DNA of 64,000 bases from Scleroderma bovista (lineage: Eukaryota; Basidiomycota; Agaricomycetes; Boletales; Sclerodermataceae): contig JAYMGJ010000300.1 in the NCBI GenBank assembly GCA_037178675.1, positions 124,001 to 188,000 on the forward strand, written 5' to 3'. Positions within the stretch are counted from its first letter, which is position 1; each line of letters begins with the position of its first letter. The translations under genes were made by a program, and so were the position numbers. Below, one piece after another: positions 47,340 to 58,417 of the stretch. The notes beneath the pieces are model-generated. The model worked only from the letters and a program-made list of their open reading frames with translations. It searched no databases and was not told where the DNA came from.

Positions 47340-48738
47340 ATGTCATCGATTTTTCAAACGATCTTCGCAACCCCGGAAATGCTTGCTATCTGGTCGGATG
47401 CCAGACGGACGTCGTTTTACCTCGAGTTTGAGCGTGGTTTGGCTATTGTGCAAGCACAACTGGGAATTATTCCCCAAGATGCCGCAGATGCGATTGCCGA
47501 GTTCTGTAGCGACGTATCCAACGTAGATTTTGAGGAGCTGAGGGAACAGACCGAAAAGATTGGTTACCCAGTCCTTGGGCTTGTCAAGCAGATTGTGCGC
47601 CGTGTCAACGCGAAGACACCAAATTACGGTGAATGGGCCCACTGGGGCACCACAACCCAGGTGTCAAATATCCTCTGTCGATAAATGAATAGGGAATCTA
47701 ACTTTCCTTGCGGCCTAGGACGTCGCAGACACCGCTACCGTTCTTCAACTTCGTGAAACATTAGATATCATTATGGGGACGCTCGAGTCTATCATGGCTA
47801 GTCTTCGTGACCTTGCAGCCACCCACAAATCTACTCCTATGGCAGCAAGGAGCAACCTCCAACAAGCTGTTCCTATCACCTTTGGTTTCAAGCTCGCACG
47901 TCTCCTATCCACGTTCCAGCGGCACCATGAACGGCTTTTACAGCTTAAAGGCCGCCTCCTGGTTCTCCAGTTCAGTGGTGCGGCGGGCACGCTAGCCACT
48001 CTTCCTGCAGATAGAGCTTTGGAATGCCAGATGGCACTTGCACAGTTCTTACATCTCTCCCCTCCGGATATCGCTTGGCACGCTGAACGAGATCGTTTCG
48101 CGGAACTTGCTGGGTGCTTCGCTATGCTCACCAGCACCTGTGCCAAGTTTGCCCTGGACGTGAAACTTCTCATGCAAACCGAAGTCGGTGAGGTCTCAGA
48201 GCCCTTCCATGACCACCGTGGAGCCTCCTCCACGATGCCACAGAAGAGAAACCCCATTTCTTCTGCGTATATATCAGCCATAGCTACCTCTGTGCGACAG
48301 CATGCAAATGCTATGTACGAGGCTATGGTCGCCGACCATGAGCGTTCAACAGGGCCATGGCAGGTTGAATGGATAGTTTTACCGGAATTGTGCATTCTTA
48401 CAGGAGCCGCGCTCAAGCATACGCAAGGCCTTGTTATTGGCCTCCAAGTTCATCCCGAAGCAATGCTAAGAAACTTGGATGCGACCAACGGAGCCATTGT
48501 TTCAGAAGCTGTTATGATGCATCTTGCCCCACACATAGGTAGGCAAGTCGCCCATGATCTGGTGTATGAGCTCTGTCGCAAAAGCGCAAAGAACAATGTC
48601 CATCTCATTGATTTGCTGGAGGTCGATAAGCGCGTAATTTCAGCGGGTCTTTCAAAGGAGATGCTTGAACCGTTATGTGACCCCAGAAATTACCTAGGCC
48701 TGTCGGTCGAGATGGTCGAGCGCGTAGTCGGTAAATGA
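47340..48738 (+). CDS. Fumarase/aspartase-superfamily lyase, PcaB-like (3-carboxy-cis,cis-muconate cycloisomerase type)
   Basis: Two exons (47340-47660, 47719-48738) encode 446 aa. The three superfamily signatures are present: C1 as HWGTTTQDVADTA (about residues 101-113), C2 as ARSNLQQAVPITFGFKLAR, and C3 as ASSTMPQKRNP (about 276-286) with the catalytic Ser. C2 has Asn where adenylosuccinate lyase has His, and the sequence QFSGAAGTLATL matches PcaB-type enzymes, so a muconate cycloisomerase or related lyase in aromatic-acid (beta-ketoadipate) catabolism is favoured over PurB. Adenylosuccinate lyase is the main alternative. The frame is intact. Confidence 0.85.
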
Positions 48739-49690
48739 TTTCCGCACAGAGCTGCGACAGTATTTAGTAGTACTAAGAAGTGGCAGAATATGAGTTTTGT
48801 AAATTAGTTACTTGTCCAGCCAGGTTGTTCTGTCCGTCAGCGTCTAAATCTTTGATTTGATAGGACACTCCGCCTCAGAAAATTATTAACGGCTTGACGT
48901 TATTTCATTGTATCGCAACTCCCTCTCATCGCCCGTCTCACTCGTCAGATTAAGTAATTCTCATGTATCCTTTAGTGCGGCCACTATCAGTGTCCATTTC
49001 TTATGACTGTAGACATTGGCGCTTATATGTGTGATTATCCTGCCTCGTCTCTCGCGTGCTCCGTCAGCGCGTGAGGAGGTTGTGCTTGGCCGAGCGTTAG
49101 CTCGGCGGTGGCAAAGCAGGTGGAGCCACTTCGGTGAGTCACTAACTTACTTATATCAATTCGATGAGCTTCTGACTACGCCACTGGATCGTGTGTTCAG
49201 GCACCTGCCACAGCTCTATTCGCGTATGGTGAGTCTCTCCGTTCGTTGTACTAATGGCACACAATTACCCTGTTCTAACAAAACGCCCATACAGCTTGAG
49301 ATAGGCCGGAGTTCTTCCATCCGACATGGGTGACGACTTAGTTTTGTGAAGAGTGTTCGAGGGTTGGCCCTCGGACAGTGGAAGAGTCTGAATGAAAAGG
49401 TTCAGCAAGATTGTGTGACTGAGTACATAGTGAAGTGTGAGGCCCATCTCGGAAGATAAGTAAACGAACAATGAAGAGGAGTACCCAGTGTTGTACAATT
49501 TATTTTTAGGTTGCACTAGCATCTTCCGGAGTTTGGCCAATGCGCAGGGGCCGGGCTGAGGTACATAAAACTTCAATGGGGAGTCTGGCCCTGGGACTCA
49601 GGGACTTCCCTTTCCTGTCAAATGCCAAACAGATCGCAATAAGTTCCATCATGCCCAAACCAGGAAACCAATACATGCCTTCAACAGAAC
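48739..49690. other. Intergenic, no gene recognised
   Basis: About 950 bp before the heat-shock promoter. A + frame at about 49070-49330 has some coding-like composition but no start, domain or supported splice pattern. Confidence 0.4.
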
Positions 49691-49691
49691 T

Positions 49692-49794
49692 TTCTTGAAC
49701 CTCGAAGAATTTCCCCAGCCGTCGGAGGCTACCCTCATGCCATCGAGAATATTCGTGTCCTTCGTAATGGCAGAAGCTTTGGAACATATATAAG
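49692..49794 (+). promoter_or_regulatory. Heat-shock promoter: HSE-like modules and TATA box
   Basis: TTCTTGAA at 49692-49699 with further GAA units up to 49710, then GAATATTC at 49747-49754 (an exact GAA-nn-TTC pair), followed by other GAA/TTC triplets, and TATATAAG at 49787-49794. These match alternating nGAAn units bound by Hsf1. The TATA box is about 97 bp before the sHSP start codon, a plausible distance for a short leader. Confidence 0.65.
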
Positions 49795-49890
49795 AAGGGC
49801 CAAAATGGCCGTCTCATCATCATTTCAAGAGTTACCACAATCCACCTTCCAGAACAGTCACTCTTCAATTGCTACAACCACTTCTCTGCA

Positions 49891-50469
49891 ATGTCTTGCC
49901 CCGTGCGTTTCTACTATGATCCCTTCTTCGAGTTCGATCGTCTCTTTGAAGACGCATTCGTGGCTCGTTGCGATTCTCCGAGCGCTGTAGTCGAGGGAGG
50001 TCGGAACTCCGGCAACACCGAACATCAGTTGCCATTCCGTCCCAGGTATGTACTTAACCCATGGTCGCAGTGTTACTTTTCTGACATATATCTATAGGAT
50101 GGACCTCCATGAAAACAATGAAGCGAACACTGTCACTGCAACTTTTGAGTTGCCGGGACTGAAGTCGCACGATGTCTCTATTGAAGTCCATCAGGGCCGT
50201 CTAACAGTTTCTGGCGAGTTCAGCAAGACAGAATCTCGAGAGGAAAATGGGTATGCTGTTCGCGAGCGCCGTCACGGCAAATTCTCGCGAACTATTCGGC
50301 TTCCTGTGGGTGTACAGGTAAGGTTTGCCTGCTATGCAGAGAGAGTTCCTTTACTGACAAGAATATCCAGCCGGGGGATGTAAATGCGAAGATGGAGGAT
50401 GGTCTCCTGAATATTACGTTCCCCAGGACCACAGCTGAACAGCAGCCCCATCGCATTACCATTTCATAA
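49891..50469 (+). CDS. Small heat-shock protein (Hsp20/alpha-crystallin)
   Basis: Exons 49891-50045, 50098-50317 and 50371-50469 give 157 aa, the usual size for fungal class I-like sHSPs. The N-terminal arm is MSCPVRFYYDPFFEFDRLFE; the alpha-crystallin domain (about 53-150) runs from MDLHENNEANTVTATFELPG through VSIEVHQGRLTVSGE to RRHGKFSRTIRLPVGV and MEDGLLNITFP. The C-terminal tail carries HRITIS, the I-x-I motif that docks between dimers. As an ATP-independent holdase it prevents aggregation under stress. The promoter contains heat-shock elements. Confidence 0.92.
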
Positions 50470-51450
50470 CTGTTGCGTATCAATTGTGTTGGTGCACTCC
50501 CTTCACATTTGTCGGGGATGGAGCATCGTGACGGTAGGATAGTATGTTTATAATCTGAGACTATCGATATGCAGTTGCCTGTACTCTCGTTTGCTATTTA
50601 CAAATTTGTAAATATCATTTCTGTTCAATGTCACGACCACTTACGGCTGGCGCCTCCGCTACTGTAAATTTGTTCATGCACCCCTACTCCATGGCACCAC
50701 AGGTTTAACAAGTTTGTGACATAGGTTTATATACCCCTTATAATCGTCTCGAATAACTGTAATTGGAATCATGCAAGGCGTGTTTAGGACGTGTCCGATA
50801 TTAGAATATCATGGTAGGTCTATGTTAGGTATTCTCTCATAAAGATGCATTAGTCACAATGCCATCTGATGGTAAATTCGCGAGCAGTAGTATCTTCCCG
50901 ATTTTCCATTATATACTTTCTACAGATGTGACGAGCTGTCATATATTTAGTACTCCAACAAATATACTAAGTCGTGACAATCAAGGTCGTCAATGTGGAC
51001 CTTGCAGACTCCAGTATGCATGATGTGACTTATTATTTCCCGAAATGATGATCACTGTTCCTCGTGGTATGCCATGGTCAGCAACATGGCCATTCATTGG
51101 AATGACTGTCTTGTAGATGTAGCTAGGAAACAAGCAAAATTATGATTTTCATCCCTCTGTAATCACTACACGGTGCAAGTTTGGAAGCCATATGTAATTC
51201 TGATATTTCCGCTACATCAGTCCCATCTTTCTGTCAATGATGCGCAACGATCGTAGTTGCTCGAGTTTCCCAAGATTGTTGTCATGATGAGATTCACGAG
51301 TGCTCATCACCCATGCCTGTATTGATACTGAATAACAATGGCGAATGCATAGCTTTTAGGCTGGATGACGTGCTAATCAAACAGTGACAATCTTTCATTT
51401 CAAATGGTACTACTAGTCTTACAACCGGCTGAATCATATCATTACTATCA
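50470..51450. other. AT-rich convergent intergenic region
   Basis: About 980 bp between the sHSP (+) and DUF6698 (-) stops. No gene or clear repeat seen. Confidence 0.45.
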
Positions 51451-52989
51451 TTACAAGGGGTGTCGCATGGAAGTGTTGCTGCTGATATTGGCTGTCCGGC
51501 GTTTCTTGAATGAAGCCGCCACTGACATATTGTCAGCAGCTTGGGGGGCGTAAGTGACCATACTTGCTGGGCCAAACACTTGCCTGTGAAGTTGAATGAG
51601 TCCTCTCTGTGATGAATGCTGTAGTTACTGACCGGTTCCACCACAACACCAACTCCTTGATGAATTCTTCTGCCTCCGTATCTGCAGTGTCCTCGAAGAA
51701 GGCGACGATATTCTTGTAGAATTGATGGTAGTCGAAGAACACGTCAACAATGCGCCATGAGCCACAGCTCGCCAATGCAAAGTAGAGCTGACAGATAAGT
51801 GATGAGTTGTATGGCAACAGCGGCAAAAATGCTCACCTGTACAGCAATATATGCGATTGCTCGTGGGGCTACGGTCTTCATCCCGAGTAGAGTGGCTACA
51901 TTGGTACGCGTGCGTCGCTCATTGCGACGATGCCTCCTGGGCTGTGCTAGGAGGAACTCAGAATTTAAATCATCCGCTGTGAGATCAGCAGACGATGGAG
52001 AGGTGAAGATGTACTTGAACGCCTGCAAAGTCATCAGTCAAATTGTGAAGCAATGAGACGCTAAGCTTACCTTGACAAGGAGCTCCCCCTTAAAAAGGCC
52101 ATGGTTTGGAAAGTTGGGATTGTACCTGCCGTTTGCATAAAGGAAAATCGGCCATGAATTGGCAGTAACGAGAAAGTCAGGATGGAAATCCCGAACATTT
52201 TGCCTGTGCCTGAGACCGAAGCATGCTGAAGTTAGCAATGTGCGGTAATCGAATCAAGTGCCCTACCGAGGATTGTCCCAATCATAGTCAACTGGACATA
52301 GGAGCCTACCAGTAGCGTCGTTATAAAATCCTCTCCCGGATTTGTCATACGGAAGTAACTCTGGCTCAGGAGGGGGTGTCTGTGCCATCAGCCAGCCAAC
52401 AACAGCGGTCTTCAGCCGTGAGGCATCGTCACCACGTGCACCATCTGCGCCAACAAGAAGCTGTAGTCACATTAGCCAAATTCGAAAACTAATTTGACTT
52501 TAGCCCCACCGCTTTGAAGATCTTGTCCAAGCGCACACCATTACTGTGTGCAAATACCGGGCGAAGCTGTGGAATCCAGCGTAACAGCTCTTGGTAGCAT
52601 TTATATAAGCGGTTCTCTCTGTTTACGAAGTCAACTGGTAGTGTTGTCATTTTAAATACACGACTTACTCATCAGAACTACTAGTGAGTGTTTCCCCGCA
52701 GGCGCTGTGATCCATGGGCTGGTTGCGGCGATCAGCCTCAGTGACTAAGTCACTGACATTATCTACAAGTGTTACCACCCTTCGTATCATTCGTCCAAGC
52801 TTGCGGTAGCGCTGAGTAGTGCTGCAGTAGAAATTTAACTTTCGAAATCTTCTATGAGGACCGAAAAACTCACGCTTCACGATCAACATCTGCTTGATGA
52901 AGGGTTGCAAGTTCGGATTCCAAGGTAGCGATCCGCTGTTGGTAACTGGCTTCAGGCTCAGAAGCCCGGTGAACACCTGCATGTGCCAT
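51451..52989 (-). CDS. DUF6698-like protein of basidiomycetes
   Basis: Multi-exon minus-strand gene. Start at 52989: MAHAGVHRASEPEASYQQRI and a coiled coil (LATLHQADVDREA), then after a gtgagt intron TTQRYRKLGRMIRRVVTLVD. Later exons give RLYKCYQELLRWIPALRPVF, LKTAVVGWLMAQTPP, DYDWDNP, HPDFLVTANSWPIFLYANGR, AFKYIFTSPSSADL, MKTVAPRAIAYIAVQ and LYFALASCGSW. It ends with LVLWWNR joined across a gtcagt...ttcacag intron to QVFGPASMVTYAP and a TAA at 51453-51451. Block order matches the lineage-specific DUF6698 family, which is multicopy in agaricomycetes and has no known function. I resolved the ends but not every internal splice site. Confidence 0.75.
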
Positions 52990-53856
52990 TGATGATAGAG
53001 ATATGGAATGACTGCAAATGTTGGGGATCAGTCAAGTCTGCAGTTTTTACCTTATTAACCAAAACCGGATCAGATCCGTTGAGACGGAGGTGTGGATCAC
53101 GTCTTTGACTAATGGTGATCATAATATCCGAATTTCCGATCAAATGTTGTTAGTTTAGTCGAAGAATGGAATGAAAGGCTACGTACTTCACTAGGGCAAG
53201 TTTGGATTGCTGTGGAGCGATAAAAATCTATTAGCGAAGAAAGATCATTGTTCCTGATATGCTGTACACACCATGCATAGGCTAAGTTCCATCCTTGGAA
53301 CACCCAAGGACCTCATGTCTGGACTACACCGCGCACCGCCTGTTAGGGATCAATAATTGAATGTAAACACGAAGCTAGTGAGCAAACAGTGGGCGCGATG
53401 AGACTGCTTTTCACTTCTGTGCGAAGCGTGATTTCTAATCAGCACTCCAGAGGTCACATTTGGCTCTGGCTCGAAGATTTGGATGGCGGCAATCTGAAAA
53501 ATCTTCATGTCTGGCAAAGGTGGACCTTTATGCAGTTAGAATCGACCCACAGATCAGGTTCATCATGGTTGGAACTCGATCCGTAGCACTGCTCAAGGTC
53601 CCCGACAAAGGGTCTTCGTTCTTAACAAAGTTCAAAGTAGCTTGGATAGGAAAACATACCGATTTGTCCCGTCAACGGTCCGCTCTCCCTGACAGGTAGC
53701 CCGAAGTAGAGAGTTTCCGATCATGTTGACGTGCCGAATACAACAAAAAAAACCTTGCACCACTGTACATGTATCTTCGTGAGCTTGGCTGCAGGACCTG
53801 AATTAAAAGAAGGAATATTTGGACTCACCGAACGAAACCCCCGAAAGTTCATTCCA
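52990..53856. other. Divergent upstream region
   Basis: About 870 bp between DUF6698 (-) and the F-box-like gene (+). Short frames only. Confidence 0.4.
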
Positions 53857-54820
53857 ATGCCAGTATTCAGTCGTCTTCCTGACGAACTTGAGCGCGAGAT
53901 CTTTCTTATCGCGGCCGCAGAGCATTCGCGGCCCCACCGCTATTTACTTGTTGCTCGCCGGGTTCTAGTCTGGTGAGTTCTATATTGACTTTCTGCTGCA
54001 GAGCTAAATGATTTTTGTTAGGGTGCAAAAGATTGTTTACCACTCGGCCATCCTTCGCACTGATTCTGCAGCCCAATGTTTCATCACTTCATTGGAGTAC
54101 CGCCCGCAGTTTGCTATTTCTGCAGTTAGAACACTCTATATTGGGGTGGCAGTACGAGACACCCACGCCGCACAAATCCTGCACCTCTGTAAAGGAATTA
54201 CTGATCTCACTCTGCGTGTCGTTTTCCATCACCTAGGCACGAAGAATCCCTTCATCGAGCCCCTGGATGCTCTTCCTTTGACCTCCCTGTCAACGGACTT
54301 GTCAGGCATCTTCCACAATCAGCGTTCATACTTGCCCAACTTACGGGTTGCCCACCGCATCACCCACTTGCACCTCACCAACGCCTGGTCATCTTGGATG
54401 GGTTTCCCTGTTGGGCTCACGAGGCTAATCCAGCTTACCCATCTTTCGGTTCCCTGGAGTACATCTCGGTCAGATTTTAATTTGCTCCGCGAAATTTTGA
54501 CGTCTATCGACCTAAAAGTCCTCGTGTTGTGGAGGAGTGAATACGAGAGATATGATGATCTGATAGACAACCTCCAGAGAGAAAGGTTGAATGACCGTCG
54601 CATCGTCTGCTTGAATTCAGTCCTATATTCGCCCTACTTGGTTTATGGGGGGTTTTGGGAATATGCTGAGGAGCTGGTTAACTGGAGGAAGAAGGTAGAA
54701 GGTATGTCATTAGTCCAATACAATGCCGCACCCCGCTAAAAAAACGTACCAGCCAAACCGTTTGAGAATCCTGTTGACATGGAGTTACCTGCCTTGAGAG
54801 TAGCCGTTGAACGCCGTTGA
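53857..54820 (+). CDS. F-box-like / leucine-rich hypothetical protein
   Basis: Exons 53857-53972, 54022-54701 and 54753-54820. The start MPVFSRLPDELEREIFLIAA is the F-box-like opening common in agaricomycetes (LPxELxxxIF), followed by HRYLLVARRVLVWVQKIVYH. The rest shows irregular Leu-rich repeats (AVRTLYIGVAV, LHLCKGITDLTLRVVF, LTRLIQLTHLSVPW, LKVLVLWRSE) and the ending EYAEELVNWRKKVEG. If the last intron (54702-54752) is not removed the protein ends at 54739. Such proteins are presumed substrate adaptors of SCF ubiquitin ligases; this one's target is unknown. Confidence 0.7.
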
Positions 54821-55434
54821 ACAAGCCTATCTATACTATGCAGTAAATCGAGTGTTGCAATGTAAGCCTACAGGGAATTTTTAGTGAAACCAGATGCAAA
54901 AGCAAAAGTGGAAGATGGGAAATCACATCGTTGCAGTGTGCAGTGGTAGGAATGAGGGCACGAAGGTCATGCACGTGACCACATGGTTTCTCCTTCCCCT
55001 CATCGCTGCGCAGCGCTCAGTACTCAGTGCTCAGCATTGTCACCCGTTTGTTCGCTTGCCCGGAGCTGCCGCCGCCCTCGTCTGGCTCCATCATCAAGCT
55101 TCCATACCTTATCGCTATGCCCTCCACCGCACCCAACTACACCCTTTGGCTACCTTGGCGGTACTTGTTCTTCGACGGCTGAAGGTGCGTTTTCCCACTG
55201 CATGGGATGTCTGTTCATCACCACGTTCCCAGCAAGGTCATCTGCGACGATACCTATTCGAACAAATCATAGTTGATCGTCGCACAGGTATGTTCCAGCT
55301 GAAAGAGATCAACTAGATGGATATTCTTTTTATTTGGTGAGTCCCCCACCATTTACCGTTATAAGTGGCTGTGGGACTTACATGCTTCCCTTCGTAGGTA
55401 ATCTCGCAGATGAACGACTCTGCATAGCAATCAG
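54821..55434. other. Intergenic, possible relic coding
   Basis: A short + frame reads NYTLWLPWRYLFFDG, then stops; splice-like signals follow at 55286 and 55337. It may be debris attached to the pseudogene downstream. No gene called. Confidence 0.3.
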
Positions 55435-58165
55435 GTGGAAAGGCGCAACACCCGTTACTTAACACTGTTTGTGCTCATTCACCCCTCTGCCCGGCCAGGC
55501 GACATTTTTCCGCCATCAAGCTTGCGATCCGCACTCGCTGTAGTAAACCCGCACAAATATGTTTCATCAAATACAGATCTGGTCTTGCACGAGTATGCAG
55601 CAGAGTATAGAGACACCACTCCAGGGAGGGTCCCTCTGCCGCCACACATCCATCAGCTGGCGAACAATGCGTACTACCACATGAGACGGACTAGGCAGGA
55701 CTAGTCTATGCTGTTTAGGTGCGTACATCGTAGATGCACTCCACGTTAACATGCTTAATGCACCATGACAGCGGAGAAACTGCAAGCGGCAAATCCGAAA
55801 ACCGGCGTCTCGCCATCAAATCGCTTCTGGAACTCTCCGTCTCCAATCCAGGCAAAAAAGGATCCAAACTCACTAGCCAAGTACCCGCTGCAGAGTTCGT
55901 CATTGAAACGTTCAGAAAAGTCGCTCTGAAAACCATCAGCCTCTCAAAGTGGCACGTTGCGCAGATGTGTCGACTCATCGCCGCCATCCTCCACCTCGGC
56001 AACCTTGAATTCACGATCAACCATTCTCGCGACGTCGACGCTGCGGTCATACGTAACACAGATATTCTGGCTCTTGTAGCGGATTTCCTCGGTGTTCAGC
56101 CCTCCACACTCGAGAACGCCCTCTCCTACAAGACTAAAATGGTCAAGAAGGAGCTCTGCACTGTATTTCTCAATCCTGATGGAGCTTCTGATAATTGTGA
56201 CAACCTCGCTAAGACCTTATATTCTCTTTTGTTCACTTGGCTTAACGAACATATCAACCAGCATCTTTGCAGAGATGATTTTGATACCTTTATCAGACTC
56301 TTTGATCTTCCTGGTCCACAGAACATGACTGGTCGCCCCAACTCACTCGACCAATTCTGCATTAACCTTGCAAACGAGCATTTGCATCATTTTATCCAGC
56401 ACTGCCTATTTGAGGCACACATGGACGAATACAAAAGCGAAGGCATAGCCTCACTCGTCCCCCCATCCCCTACTTCGACAATTCAGAATGTATTCGCCTT
56501 CTTCAGAACAAACCTGGTGGACTCATTCATATCATGGATGACCAGGCCCGTTGATTGCATAAAAAGACGGACCATATGATGGATAGAGGTGTTTGGAAAG
56601 AGATGGGGAAACCATTCTTCATTCAAGCTCAGTGCAATGGATAGATCTGGATACACTACATTTACAGTTAATCACTTCAACGGGCCTGTTACATATTTGT
56701 CGGAGGGGCTCTTGGAACGCAACCTCGATGCCCTCAATCCGGACTTTGTGGCTCTCCTTCAGGGGACTTCCACCTCTGCCCCTGCGTCTGCTGCTGGTGC
56801 AGGGCTGGGCACAGGCACCGACGCAATGGATGGTGCAGGATCCATCAACCCATTCATTAAAGGTCTCTTCTTGGGCAAAGCCATCGCAACACAAGCACAT
56901 CCCAAGAGTGAGGATACCATCGTAGCGGCACAGCAACCTATTAAACCTATGTGCGGGCCCTCTACTCAGTGCAAGGGCACTGTGAGACGGATGCCTGTGG
57001 GGTGCGACACCGCCACAGCCACAATCACCAACAAAGATCAGGACAACAAAGATGGAGCTCAGCACGGTGACACTGGTACCAGCAGTGCAGGTGGGAGTGG
57101 AGTGGGAGCACCATGTGTCACAGGCAAGTTCTGCGCTGCACTCGATACGTTGTTCGACACATTATCCAAGATGCAACCGTGGTATATATTCTGCATAATA
57201 TTCTGCATAAATCCCAATGATGCGCGTCTGCCCAACCAGCTCGAGGGGCGCGCTGTCAAGGTGCAGGTGAGGAGTGCGGGTCTGGGGGCCGTTGTGGCGC
57301 GATGTGGTGGTGGGAGTGCAGGTGCTAGGGGAAGAATATGGGAAGTGGGCGTCGAGATTGGGGAATTTTGGAGGAGGTACCGTACCCCTCTGAGTGCGGA
57401 GGGTGTTTTTATACCGGAGGAGAGGGAGCAGAGAGACGGGATTGCACATGCAAGGTCGGCATTGGGGCTTGGCGAGGCAGATGTGGTCGTAGGTCAGTTC
57501 AAGGTGAGCGATATTGTCACTGAGTTTGCAACGGTGGTGATTATGACGGTACACAGGTGTTCATGTCCCAGGCGGCATTCCACGCGCTGGAGGACCGCCT
57601 ACGCGCAGCAGACGTCGACGAGCAGAAGCGCAACCGCCTACGTGATGCCGAGGTCGAAGCCGGGCTAGACGTACGCCAGGGTAACGCCGGCGATCCTTAT
57701 GCGCCATATCTATCTCCTTCAGTCGCTAGAGGTGAAGATGCTGGATTTGGGAACACATACGGTGACCAAGCACCACTTGTCGGTCGGGGATCGTCTTTCC
57801 ACCGCGAATACGAGGACGATGTAGACGAAGACAAGTCCATGCGGAGCGACGATTTCGATTACCGCAGCCGTCTAACGAGCGATCGGGACGATTCCAATTC
57901 TAACTACGGTACCGAATCGTACGCGCCCTCTAGGAATATGTTTCAGACTGCGGATAAGGAGGGACACGTACCCAAGGAGACGCTGCCGGGAGAAGCTCGC
58001 TCTGAACATGATCATATCTGGTTCATATGCGCTTGTGCTGTATTTGTGATCGCCGTCTTGGGCTCGGTCATCTGTCCCACTCAGCACGCCTTCAATACGT
58101 CCGAGCTCGCGTCCCATGCGTATCAGAACGGTTTTAGAAGTGTTACGAACACGTCGATAGAGTGA
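55435..58165 (+). pseudogene. Truncated chitin synthase with myosin motor domain (class V/VII type)
   Basis: Pieces of a fungal myosin-motor chitin synthase are in order: ALAVVNPHKYVSSNTDLVLH, the P-loop region SGETASGKSENRRL, PAAEFVIETF, LIAAILHLGNLEFTI, AKTLYSLLFTWLNEHINQ, LDQFCINLANEHLHHF, GYTTFTVNHFNGPVTYLSEG, INPFIKGLFLGKAIATQAHP, SQAAFHALEDRLRA, ESYAPSRNMFQTADK, and WFICACAVFVIAVLG before a stop at 58165. Lesions: TAG at 55702-55704 just before the P-loop; a deletion of roughly 100 codons after ETF (about 55916); a frameshift near 56470; TGA at 56552-56554; a 12-bp tandem duplication at about 57189-57212; and loss of the segment joining the motor to the membrane domain. The whole chitin synthase catalytic domain is absent. 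Some introns (55718-55769, 57506-57557) still have good splice sites. Confidence 0.85.
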
Positions 58166-58417
58166 CCCCTCCCCGGCGTGCCCACTCAAGTAAACGGCAT
58201 ACGGCATCACAATCGTCACGGAGCTAGGTGACGGCAGTGACACAGATGACACCGGTGACCTCGTCGCCCTTCGGTCCGTGGCCTGCGCCTTCCTAACATG
58301 GCATTCCCAGAACCCTTGTCAAGCAGATTCCCGCCAGCCTGCTGTGACTTGAGCTTGTCGCCTTCCATGAAGTCCATAGGCCTCACCATCATCGTATTTC
58401 TTGGCTCATGGCTACTG

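Noticed and set aside
49016..49333. + frame upstream of the sHSP
   Set aside because: Some coding-like composition but no reliable start or known domain; not conserved-looking.
54894..55316. + strand frames before the chitin synthase relic
   Set aside because: Low-complexity Pro/Ser/Arg translation with stops in the alternative frame; possibly debris, not a supportable gene.
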